Of a stretch of 49,586 nucleotides of DNA, positions 26,430-34,346 are shown piece after piece. Both the position numbers and the translations under genes were made by a program. The stretch is taken from NCBI RefSeq assembly GCF_001476655.1, contig NZ_LDRT01000048.1, positions 1-49,586 on the forward strand, read 5' to 3'. The notes beneath the pieces are model-generated. The model saw only the letters and a list, made by a program, of their open reading frames with translations. It did no database searches and had not been told where the DNA came from. Origin of the DNA: Microbacterium testaceum (GTDB taxonomy: Bacteria; Actinomycetota; Actinomycetes; Actinomycetales; Microbacteriaceae). Position 1 is the first letter of the stretch. Every line of letters starts with the position of its first letter.

Positions 26430-27209
26430 CTACCGTGCCGGGTCGACCGGTCGCCCCTCGGGCTCGGCGCGCTCCGGGAGCGGCTCCTCGCCGAGGGCGG
26501 CGTGCGCCCAGAGCGTGCTGCCGGCGACCGCCGCCGGCATGATCGCGACCGCGCCGAGCGGCACGAGGAAACAGGCCTGGGTCGCCACGCCGAAGCCCAG
26601 GGCTCGCGCTCGGTTCTCGCGCAGCAGCGCGCGGCGGGCGCGTCGATCGAGGCCGCGGGCCGACAGCGCGCGCGACGTGAGCTCGTCGGCGAGGAGCCAC
26701 CCCGTCAGGAGGAGGCCGACGACCGCGCCGATCACTCCTCCGACGAACGGGATCAGGCCGAGCGCCCATGCCGCGCCCGCGGCGACGATGCCCCGCGCGA
26801 TCAGGCGGATCCCGTCGCCCGCCGCACGCCAGAAGCCGTAGTCGCTGTCGGGCACGCGTCCCGTCCGGCTTCGTTCGGTGGCGCGCCAGATCCGGTCGTA
26901 GAAGGGCTCCCCGACGAGGAGGGTCACGGCCGTGAACGACGCGATAGCGAGGAAGGCGGCGGCGCCGAACGATGCGACGCCCACGGTGACGCGCACGACC
27001 GTCGCCCACACGGGGTCCCAGCTGTCGGCGAAGGGCGTCCAGTCGTCGACGACGTCGCGCAACACGATCGCCCAGCTGGCGAGGGCGGCGGCGAAGACGA
27101 GGCTCACCACGAACCCGGGAATGAGCCCCAGGGCCATCGCCCCGGGAGTGTGCCGCCATTGGCCGAGACCTCGGGCCAGTAATCGGACCCCGACGAAGAA
27201 CTCCTTCAT
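26430..27209 (-). CDS. EI24 domain membrane protein (CysZ-like)
   Basis: A 259-aa membrane protein with the EI24/CysZ arrangement: paired helices at 20-50 and 70-100, the family block LLVGEPFYDRIWRATE, then helices at 135-175 and 205-235 and a charged tail. In enterobacteria CysZ transports sulfate, but actinobacterial EI24 proteins are not characterised, so I do not name a substrate. Start ATG 27209. It diverges from the Zur-type box 83 nt upstream; whether that site also affects this gene is unclear. Confidence 0.85.
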   Translation of the reverse strand: MKEFFVGVRLLARGLGQWRHTPGAMALGLIPGFVVSLVFAAALASWAIVLRDVVDDWTPFADSWDPVWATVVRVTVGVASFGAAAFLAIASFTAVTLLVGEPFYDRIWRATERSRTGRVPDSDYGFWRAAGDGIRLIARGIVAAGAAWALGLIPFVGGVIGAVVGLLLTGWLLADELTSRALSARGLDRRARRALLRENRARALGFGVATQACFLVPLGAVAIMPAAVAGSTLWAHAALGEEPLPERAEPEGRPVDPAR

Positions 27210-27250
27210 GGCGGCAGTCTCGCAGGGCCGCGCGCGCGGGCGTCACAGAT

Positions 27251-27279
27251 TTGACAGCCCGCGGGTGGATCGGCAATAT
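27251..27279 (+). promoter_or_regulatory. Predicted promoter upstream of the metal-transport locus
   Basis: TTGACA (27251-27256) and CAATAT (27274-27279) with 17-nt spacing. Transcription would begin near 27286, so the palindrome at 27292-27310 would cover the early transcribed region, a suitable place for a repressor. Confidence 0.55.
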
Positions 27280-27291
27280 TACTCACAAGTA

Positions 27292-27310
27292 ATTGATAAT
27301 CATTATCAAT
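27292..27310. promoter_or_regulatory. Fur/Zur-type operator, perfect 9-1-9 palindrome
   Basis: ATTGATAAT-C-ATTATCAAT is a perfect 19-bp palindrome of the GATAATnATTATC type bound by Fur-family repressors. Because the downstream transporter is of the zinc/manganese ZnuABC class, zinc uptake regulator Zur is the likeliest binder; Fur cannot be excluded. It is the only such site I saw in the window. Confidence 0.78.
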
Positions 27311-27327
27311 AGAAGCGCGGAGTAAAC

Positions 27328-27555
27328 GTGGTACGGGACGAGGTGTCGACGATCTCCACGCCTCACGCGCACACCGACGACCACCTCGGTCACGGAGGAG
27401 AACGGCGCTGCGGGTGTGAGACCTCGGCTCCGCGTGGTGCGATGCCCCGTGACCGAGCGACAGGGAGTGGATGGTCTCCGCTCCGGCGTCAGCACGTCGC
27501 GTTCATTCGGGCGCACTTCATCTACTCCGATCGAATGAGTCGCCTCGGAGCCTGA
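27328..27555 (+). CDS. Small His/Cys-rich protein (75 aa), candidate first gene under Zur box
   Basis: A 75-aa ORF starting at GTG 27328, with GCGGAG placed 5 nt before it and the Zur-type palindrome 17 nt upstream. Residues 13-30 are rich in possible metal ligands: HAHTDDHLGHGGERRCGC (His13, 15, 19, 22; Cys28, 30). The C-terminus RRQHVAFIRAHFIYSDRMSRLGA looks like a folded, conserved segment. I do not recognise a family. G/C at third codon positions is lower than in neighbouring genes, so it may be non-coding leader. A zinc chaperone or metal-storage role is only inference. Confidence 0.5.
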   Translation: MVRDEVSTISTPHAHTDDHLGHGGERRCGCETSAPRGAMPRDRATGSGWSPLRRQHVAFIRAHFIYSDRMSRLGA

Positions 27556-27671
27556 GATCCCCGGTCCCCGGACGATCGGTTCGACCGTGCGTCGACGCAG
27601 GCCTCCGAGTCGTTCCCGCGCGTCGGCGCACCCCCCAACCCCCACTCGATCTCTCTGGGAGAAAACGCATC

Positions 27672-28307
27672 ATGAGTACCATCACCGAGGCGACGACCGC
27701 CTCCCCCTCGCGGTCCGGGCAGAACACGATCGCTCGAGTCGTTCTGGCCCTCGTCGCCGCCCTCGCTCTGACCCTCGGCGTGAGCGCGCCCTCGTTCGCC
27801 GCGAGCGGCGCCCAGACGGGGGAGTGGGACATCCTGGCCTCATCGGCCGCGCAATCCCCGCGCCTGCAGAGCTACAACCACGAAACCGAGACCTGGGACA
27901 CGGTGCTGAGCCCGTCGGCGTCGTTCGCCGTCGGCAGCGGCAAGCGCATCGACGGCGACGACGCCACGGCGACCTCGCCGGTCTCGGGCGGCGGCATCCG
28001 CTTCGCCAACACCGCCTCGGTCACCCGCTCCGCGGTGTTCACCATCACCGTGCCCGCGGGGACGGGTCTGTCCATCACCGACGTCTCGTCGGGCGCGGTG
28101 AAGTCGGTGCCGGTGTCGACGTCGGACCAGACGCTCACCTTCTCCACCGGTTCGGTCGCGGCCAACACGCAGTGGCACCGCCACTACACCTGGGAGTTCA
28201 GCGGCAGCGCGAGCTCCGTCGACCTCCCGGTCTCGGTGCGCGTGCGCAACGTGTCCGCGGGCACCACGGCGTACACCGCGTCGGGCACCTACCGCTTCAC
28301 CTTCTGA
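27672..28307 (+). CDS. Secreted beta-rich protein of unknown function (211 aa)
   Basis: A 211-aa exported protein: Sec signal peptide with hydrophobic core VVLALVAALALTLGV and cleavage near SFAA. The mature part is Ser/Thr-rich and looks all-beta, with no anchor or lipobox. The segment NTQWHRHYTWEFSG carries a His pair next to aromatic residues, reminiscent of the HxHxxW motif of the anchored repeats downstream. Start ATG 27672 follows GGGAGA. It is the second ORF after the Zur-type operator and is followed by a strong hairpin, so it may be expressed above the downstream genes. No family recognised. Confidence 0.8.
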   Translation: MSTITEATTASPSRSGQNTIARVVLALVAALALTLGVSAPSFAASGAQTGEWDILASSAAQSPRLQSYNHETETWDTVLSPSASFAVGSGKRIDGDDATATSPVSGGGIRFANTASVTRSAVFTITVPAGTGLSITDVSSGAVKSVPVSTSDQTLTFSTGSVAANTQWHRHYTWEFSGSASSVDLPVSVRVRNVSAGTTAYTASGTYRFTF

Positions 28308-28315
28308 TCACCCGG

Positions 28316-28350
28316 CCGGTGGAGGACGCGCTCGCCGCGTCCTCCACCGG
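28316..28350 (+). terminator. Hairpin between secreted protein and surface-repeat operon
   Basis: A perfect 15-bp stem (CCGGTGGAGGACGCG and its complement) with a 5-nt CTCGC loop, 8 nt after the stop codon. No T tract follows, so partial termination that lowers expression of the downstream operon is as likely as a full stop. Confidence 0.7.
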
Positions 28351-28373
28351 CTCCTCGCTGTGAAAGCTCCGCG

Positions 28374-31300
28374 ATGACTTCTCGCACCCACCCTGTCCGC
28401 TCCTCTCGCCGTCCGCAGCGCCGCCGGTCCGTCACGGCACGCGTGGCGGCCACCGTCGTCGCCGCGATGTGCATCACCACGCTCCCGCCCGCGGTCGCGC
28501 GGGCCGATGGCCCGACGCACGTCTCTTTCGCCGACGTCGCGCTGACGACGGTGGTGGCACCCAGCCAGGGGACGAGCATCGTCGCCACGTCCGCATCGCG
28601 CGTGCAGGCGCTCGACGACGTCGTCTTCGACGCGGTCGTCGGGGAGGAGCAGACGACACGCGCCCTCGTCTCCGATGTGACCGGGAGCGCCACCTCGACC
28701 GCCCTGACGTACGCGGTCACGTCGGCCCCGGAAGGGGGCGGCGTCACGGTGGAGACCGGCGCCCAGGACGCGCGCGCCGAGTGGGACGCGGATGCCGCGC
28801 TGCCGCTCGAGCCCGGTGCGCCGACGGTACTCGTCTATCGTTTCGACACCCCGGGGGAGTACACCCTCGGTGTGTCCGCCTCGACCACCTTCGCCGACCC
28901 CGACGGGGAACGCACCGAGGAGGCGCACGCCACCGCGAGAGTGAAGGTGGTGCCCGCGCCGGCCGCTCCCACCCCGACCGTCACCGGCGGCGCCGCGGAG
29001 TCCGCGGTGGTCGACGAACCGGCGCCTTCCTCGGAGCCGGCACCCGCGCCCGAGGCCCGCGCGGCGGCGTCCTCTCGCACCGTCGTGGGCGAGGGAGACG
29101 TACGTCTCGTTTCGCGAGTGATCGACGGGGTCCTCACGCAGCACCTCGAGGGGGAGGACCGCATCTTCGACCCCACTCGCACCGTCTTCGCCCTCCGTGA
29201 GTCCGAGGACTGGCCGGGGGCGGATGAGGGACAGAACGCCGACTTCTGGAACGAGATCGCTCCCGGGCAGGGGCGGATCTGGCGAACCGGAACGCCCGAC
29301 GCCGGGGGATCGCCGGACACCGCCGACAACGCCCTCTCGTTCGCGCTCGATGCCCGTGGCATCCCGGCATCCGCCCTCTACGCTCCGGAATGGGCACCCG
29401 AACAAGCCGTGGTGCGGACGTGGCTGGGCGCTGTCGACGGCCCCGCGGGCGGGCTGCTCGGCAGCGGCGTCACCGACGCCGGAACGAGCGGACGCGCCGG
29501 CGACGCCGCACCCCGCCTGCGCACGAACGTCGGTGAGCAGGCCGCGCCTTCGCCCGTTGCGATGGCTTTCGGTGCAGCCGGGCGCGCGTGCGTCACGCTG
29601 AACAGCCACGCGCAGCTCGCGGACGGCACATTCGTCAACCGGGACCTCGCGTTGACCTTCGCCGTGGGCGTGGACCCCGAGACCGTGGAGCCGTGCGCCC
29701 AGCCGGTGGAGATGGCGCCGCAGGCGCCGCATCCGGTCGTATCGACGCAGGAGAAAACCACGGTGCTCGACTCGGGCACGGTGCTGATGGCCCCCACCAT
29801 GGCGGACGGCGCGCTCACCCTGAACGCCGTGACCATGGACCGCGGTCGGACCACCGCGTTCGACCCCGCCCGTGTCGTGCTGTCGCTGCCGCACCGCGAT
29901 ACTCGCTGGCCCGCGGCGGACGGATCAACGGCCAACAAGGAGCTCTGGAGCCGACACCTCCCCGAGGGGGCCACGGCGTATCGCACCTCGGGCCGACACG
30001 TCCCCGACGATCGCCGGCTGGGCGACGAACACGCGAACGACCTCGTGATCGACCTGGACGGCCGCTTCGTCTCGGCCGACGGCCTGAAGGTGACGCCGGA
30101 CGAGGGCGCGAGCGTGGCCTTCGACCTCGAGGGCGTGACCGTCACGCGCGGACAGGGGCGTTTCTTCACCTACCGCCAGGACTACTCTCCGGACCTCAAC
30201 CTGCCGGAAGACATCGGCTTCTGGGACGGGAGCGCAGACGGCGAGCGCATGACGCAGGGCCGAGCGGTCTCGACGACCGAGGAGTGGGGCGATCCGTTCT
30301 ATACGCGCGCCGCCGAGTACGAGGGGGCGCCGGCACTGGGAACCGTCTTCACCGACGCCGGTGTGTACTGCGTCACCGTGCGCTCCTCGACGACACGGTC
30401 CGACGGTACCCCCGCCGAGGATCGCGCCACGTTCACCTTCGCGGTCGGCGTCGACGCCTCCACCGTGACCCCGTGCGCGCAATCCGACGGCAGCGACCCC
30501 GGAGGCGGGGGTGAGGACCCGGGCGGCGAGGATCCCGAGACGCTCGACCCCACGGTCGCCTGGCTGCAGAAGGGGCACACCGACCTCGCCGTCCGCGAGG
30601 ACGGCCGGGGCGGGATCGAGTTCGCCACGGGTGACGGGCACAGTGATATCGGCATGCACGCTCTGAAGGACGCGGTATGGGTCGGGCGCGGGGAGTTCGC
30701 GAGATTCACCGTCCGCGAGCCTGATGCCGTCGACGACCGCACGTTCATCGGTGCCCCGGGAAGCACCTACTACGGTTTCTCGGCCGGCAGCGAGTACGTC
30801 GATCACACGCTGTGGCCGGGCTTGAGCATGCTCTACCTGCCCGCCGGTTTCACCGAGCGGCACGCGACGTGGTCGATGCAGAAAGTGTCGGGTCCCGGCG
30901 AGGCGTACGCCTGGACGAGCAGTGGCTTCCTGCTGGACTCCCGGCGCGCGACCCCGGTCCCCTTCTCTCTCGGCCGCACCCACCGCCACCTCAATTGGGC
31001 GTTCACCGAGGCCGGCATCTACTGTCTGGCCGTTCGTGCCGACCTCAGAGCCGTCGGCGACGAGAGTCGCGATCTCCCCGCCGCGTCACTGCTCACGGTC
31101 GCCGTCGGTGACGTCGACCTGTCGACGGTGCAGCCCTGCGAGCGCACGACAGTGGTTCCGACCGCCCCCGCGCCGGCTGCCGTCGCCCTCTCGACGGCGC
31201 CGACGGTACTCGACGAGACGGCGTTGTCCCCTTCGCTGGAGCTGCGGCGCGTGAACGGCGTGCCCGACGTCGTGGCATCCGTGGAGGAGAAGAACTCACC

Positions 31301-34300
31301 CCGGACGCGCTTCTTCGACCCGGAGCAGACGATCTACTCCGCGGCGGCCTTCGCCGACACGTACCGCTTCCAGGACCGGTGGCGCACGTGGGAGTGGGAT
31401 GCCGCCGGTAGCGACGTCACCGTGACCCTCGGCGCGGTCGAGGGACCGGGCGCGTACTCGCGGCGCGGCAACAGCACCGACTCGCAGGCCGTCCAACTCG
31501 ATTCCGGGTCGACACCCCCGCTGACCCGCGAGACGCTCTGGACCGGGTCGAACTTCCCCGCCACCCACGTCTTCACCGCGGCGGGCGTGTACTGCGTGCC
31601 GGTGACGTGGTCGGGGACGCTCGCCGATGGCACCGCATATCAGGTGTCCAAGACGCTGACCGTCGCCGCCGGTGTCGACACCGCAGGAATCACCCGGTGC
31701 GCGGACGGAGGGGAGGGGAGCGACCCCGGCGGTCCCGACCCCGGGACTCCCGACACCGACTGGGACGTGCCCAACCACACGCGCACCGACTCGGGCGCGA
31801 CCATCGTCACGGCGGGCCACGTCGACATCGCCGCGCGCCTGGACGGCGACCGGCTCACCACCGTCATCGCCGATGCGAGCGACGCCGCGCACGACGAGGC
31901 GTTGCGCGCCCCCTCCGAGACGGTGCTGCAGGTGCGCCCCGAGGCGCAGAGCACCGTGCCCGCCGACCCGGCGTACGCGTTCCTCGGCTCGGCCGGCGCG
32001 AAGACCTGGCTCCTGCCCGAGACGGAGGCCGAAGGCATCCTGTGGCCGGGGTGGTCCACCGAGGCCATTCCCACGGCGGCGACGACCGGCGGGGTGACCT
32101 GGTCGCTCGATCGGGCCGAAGGACCGGGGGAGTTCGCGCTGTACCAGACGCCGTTCACCGGCCCGCGGGTCTTCTTCGACACCCGTGACGGCATCGACGC
32201 GGCCGACACCGTCGAGATCCCGAAGAACATCCACGCGCACGGCACCTGGGCGTTCAGCGCCGAAGGCACGTACTGCCTCGGCTTCACGCGTGCGGCGACA
32301 CTCGCATCGGGCCAGGCGGTGAGCGATACGTTCACTCTCGCGTTCGCCGTCGGTGCCGTCGCGGTGAAGAACGTCGACCCGACGCGCTGCTTCCAGACGC
32401 CCGACGGTGCCCCCACCGACCCCGACACGACACCCATCGCTCGTGACGGACTCACGGATGCCACCCGCGGCGGCATCAAGGTAGTGAACGCCGACGCAGG
32501 GATCACCGCCGGCCAGCTGGTCACCGTGCAGATCGACCGTGATCGCGCAGGCCAGTGGGTCTCGCTGTGGCTCGACGACACCGCATGGCTCGGCTGGGCG
32601 CGCGTCGGATCGTCCGGCGCGGTGCAGGTGCGCCTGCCCGCTGACGCGACGACGGGCGCGCACCGCCTCGTGGTAAAGGACCGGGCGGGCGCGCTCGCCG
32701 GGTGGGACGACGTGCAGATCGTGGCATCCGACGGTCCCGACGAGCCCGCCCCCTCGGAACCCGGGGCGTGGGACGTCGCCAACGGCACCGTCAACCGCGC
32801 CGGCGCCACCGTGCTGAACGACGGGCACGTCGACATCGCCTCGCTCGTACAGGACGGCGAGCTCGTCACGCGCATCAAGGACTCGGCATCCGTCACCGAG
32901 CCGGTTTACCGCGACGTCTCGCGCACCGTACTGCAGCTGAAGCCCGGCTCGCGCGCCACCGTTCCCGAGGGAGACGCGTGGCGGTTCCTCGGCGACCCCG
33001 GTTCGCCGTTCTACCAGGTGACGCAGACGCAGCAGAGCGGATTGGTCTGGCCGGGCTGGTCGACCGAGGGCATCCCGCTGTCGGCGACGACCGGTGGGGT
33101 GTCGTGGTCGCTCGTCGACGTCTCGGGACCGGGACGGTTCGCCCTGTACGAGACCGGCACCTTCGGCCAGCCATCTGTGCTGTTCACCACGCACGACGGC
33201 ATCTCCGCCGCCGATCGCGTGACGATCCCGAAGAACACGCACGCGCACGGCTCCTGGGCGTTCAGCGCCGAGGGCAACTACTGCCTCTCGATGCAGCGCA
33301 CCGCGCAACTGAGCGACGGCCGCGTCTCGTCGGACACCTTCGTGCTGGCGGTGGCGGTGGGAACCGCCGACGTCATGTCGGTGAACCCCGCGCGCTGCGG
33401 CGAGAAGGTCGACACGGGCGCGATCGATGTGCCCGCGCCACCGCGCGAGGAGGCCGCGGCGACCCCTACCGCTCAGCAGCTCGCGGCCGCGGCCTGCGTC
33501 GGAGGCGCGACGATCCTCTCGTCCGGGCACGTCGACTACGCCTCGCGTCTCGTGAACGGATCGCTGCAGTCGCTCGTCGGCGACGACAGCTCGGGCAGCA
33601 AGGTCTACCGCGAGCCGTCGAGCACGGTGCTGTGGCTGAAGCCCTCGGCACGCGTGACCCTTCCCGCCGGTTTCGGTCAGGTGGGCACCGCGGGATCGAC
33701 CGTCTGGCAGGTGCCGCAGACCCAGAACCCCGATCTGGTATGGCTGGGCTGGAACACCGAGATGCTCAACGACGGCAACACCGCGGGGCCGGTGCGGTGG
33801 ACGATCGACGGCATCGATGGCCCCGGACGCGTGACGGTGTACCTCTCGGGTTCGTTCGGCGGCGTGCAGCAGACGATCTTCGCCGGGGGCGGCTCGTACG
33901 ACATCCCGCTCGGTGTGCACGCGCACGCCAACTGGGCGTTCAGCGCCGAAGGCGTGTACCGCATCACCTCGACCCAGACCGCGACCCTCGCCGATGGCCG
34001 GGTGTCGCGCGATCGTGAGACGCTGACCGTCGTCGTCGGCGACGTCGATCCGCGCAGCGCCGTGTCGGGGGCCGCGGGCTGCGCGCCCCTCTCGGCCATC
34101 TCCCTCGCGAATGCCGACGTCGCGGCGGCCGCGGCGGAGCAGGCCGCGGCAGACGCCGCGCGGCGCACCCTCCCCGGTCAGGGATCGGATGCCGCTGAGC
34201 CGGCCGCTCCGCTCGGCTCGCTGGCATCCGGCGATCCGGTTCCCGTGCTGCTCGCCGTGCTCGGCGCGCTGCTGCTGGTCGGCGCGGCCGGGTCGGGGGT

Positions 34301-34346
34301 GCTGTGGCGGCGGTCGCGGCGGCGCGGCGGCGGGGCGACTCCGTGA
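28374..34346 (+). CDS. Giant cell-surface anchored-repeat protein (1990 aa)
   Basis: Signal peptide (about 1-45), an N-terminal beta region, then about seven copies of a roughly 190-aa repeat I recognise as the actinobacterial surface-anchored protein domain (TIGR03769 type). The copies start near residues 235, 459, 730, 942, 1142, 1479 and 1712. Each full copy has an early GH(V/T)D, a WxGW(N/S)T block and a late HxHxxWAF(S/T)xEG followed by FAVG. Copies 3, 5, 6 and 7 keep both His motifs (His735/870+872, 1149/1287+1289, 1485/1623+1625, 1719/1849+1851); copies 1, 2 and 4 are degenerate. An Ig-like domain separates copies 5 and 6. The C-terminus has one membrane helix and a basic tail RRSRRR; no true LPXTG. 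It overlaps the binding-protein gene (GTGA). It probably spans the wall and binds metal for the transporter. Confidence 0.88.
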   Translation: MTSRTHPVRSSRRPQRRRSVTARVAATVVAAMCITTLPPAVARADGPTHVSFADVALTTVVAPSQGTSIVATSASRVQALDDVVFDAVVGEEQTTRALVSDVTGSATSTALTYAVTSAPEGGGVTVETGAQDARAEWDADAALPLEPGAPTVLVYRFDTPGEYTLGVSASTTFADPDGERTEEAHATARVKVVPAPAAPTPTVTGGAAESAVVDEPAPSSEPAPAPEARAAASSRTVVGEGDVRLVSRVIDGVLTQHLEGEDRIFDPTRTVFALRESEDWPGADEGQNADFWNEIAPGQGRIWRTGTPDAGGSPDTADNALSFALDARGIPASALYAPEWAPEQAVVRTWLGAVDGPAGGLLGSGVTDAGTSGRAGDAAPRLRTNVGEQAAPSPVAMAFGAAGRACVTLNSHAQLADGTFVNRDLALTFAVGVDPETVEPCAQPVEMAPQAPHPVVSTQEKTTVLDSGTVLMAPTMADGALTLNAVTMDRGRTTAFDPARVVLSLPHRDTRWPAADGSTANKELWSRHLPEGATAYRTSGRHVPDDRRLGDEHANDLVIDLDGRFVSADGLKVTPDEGASVAFDLEGVTVTRGQGRFFTYRQDYSPDLNLPEDIGFWDGSADGERMTQGRAVSTTEEWGDPFYTRAAEYEGAPALGTVFTDAGVYCVTVRSSTTRSDGTPAEDRATFTFAVGVDASTVTPCAQSDGSDPGGGGEDPGGEDPETLDPTVAWLQKGHTDLAVREDGRGGIEFATGDGHSDIGMHALKDAVWVGRGEFARFTVREPDAVDDRTFIGAPGSTYYGFSAGSEYVDHTLWPGLSMLYLPAGFTERHATWSMQKVSGPGEAYAWTSSGFLLDSRRATPVPFSLGRTHRHLNWAFTEAGIYCLAVRADLRAVGDESRDLPAASLLTVAVGDVDLSTVQPCERTTVVPTAPAPAAVALSTAPTVLDETALSPSLELRRVNGVPDVVASVEEKNSPRTRFFDPEQTIYSAAAFADTYRFQDRWRTWEWDAAGSDVTVTLGAVEGPGAYSRRGNSTDSQAVQLDSGSTPPLTRETLWTGSNFPATHVFTAAGVYCVPVTWSGTLADGTAYQVSKTLTVAAGVDTAGITRCADGGEGSDPGGPDPGTPDTDWDVPNHTRTDSGATIVTAGHVDIAARLDGDRLTTVIADASDAAHDEALRAPSETVLQVRPEAQSTVPADPAYAFLGSAGAKTWLLPETEAEGILWPGWSTEAIPTAATTGGVTWSLDRAEGPGEFALYQTPFTGPRVFFDTRDGIDAADTVEIPKNIHAHGTWAFSAEGTYCLGFTRAATLASGQAVSDTFTLAFAVGAVAVKNVDPTRCFQTPDGAPTDPDTTPIARDGLTDATRGGIKVVNADAGITAGQLVTVQIDRDRAGQWVSLWLDDTAWLGWARVGSSGAVQVRLPADATTGAHRLVVKDRAGALAGWDDVQIVASDGPDEPAPSEPGAWDVANGTVNRAGATVLNDGHVDIASLVQDGELVTRIKDSASVTEPVYRDVSRTVLQLKPGSRATVPEGDAWRFLGDPGSPFYQVTQTQQSGLVWPGWSTEGIPLSATTGGVSWSLVDVSGPGRFALYETGTFGQPSVLFTTHDGISAADRVTIPKNTHAHGSWAFSAEGNYCLSMQRTAQLSDGRVSSDTFVLAVAVGTADVMSVNPARCGEKVDTGAIDVPAPPREEAAATPTAQQLAAAACVGGATILSSGHVDYASRLVNGSLQSLVGDDSSGSKVYREPSSTVLWLKPSARVTLPAGFGQVGTAGSTVWQVPQTQNPDLVWLGWNTEMLNDGNTAGPVRWTIDGIDGPGRVTVYLSGSFGGVQQTIFAGGGSYDIPLGVHAHANWAFSAEGVYRITSTQTATLADGRVSRDRETLTVVVGDVDPRSAVSGAAGCAPLSAISLANADVAAAAAEQAAADAARRTLPGQGSDAAEPAAPLGSLASGDPVPVLLAVLGALLLVGAAGSGVLWRRSRRRGGGATP

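Noticed and set aside
31296..33926. An 876-aa minus-strand open frame
   Set aside because: Antisense to the giant repeat protein; no family motifs, periodicity derives from the repeats on the plus strand.
34162..34200. LPGQG as a sortase motif in the giant protein
   Set aside because: Thr is replaced by Gln and the helix starts about 25 residues later; anchoring by the C-terminal helix and basic tail is enough.
28374..34346. A DNA repeat or CRISPR-like array in the giant gene
   Set aside because: Repetition is at protein level, about 570 nt per unit and diverged; no short identical repeats with spacers.
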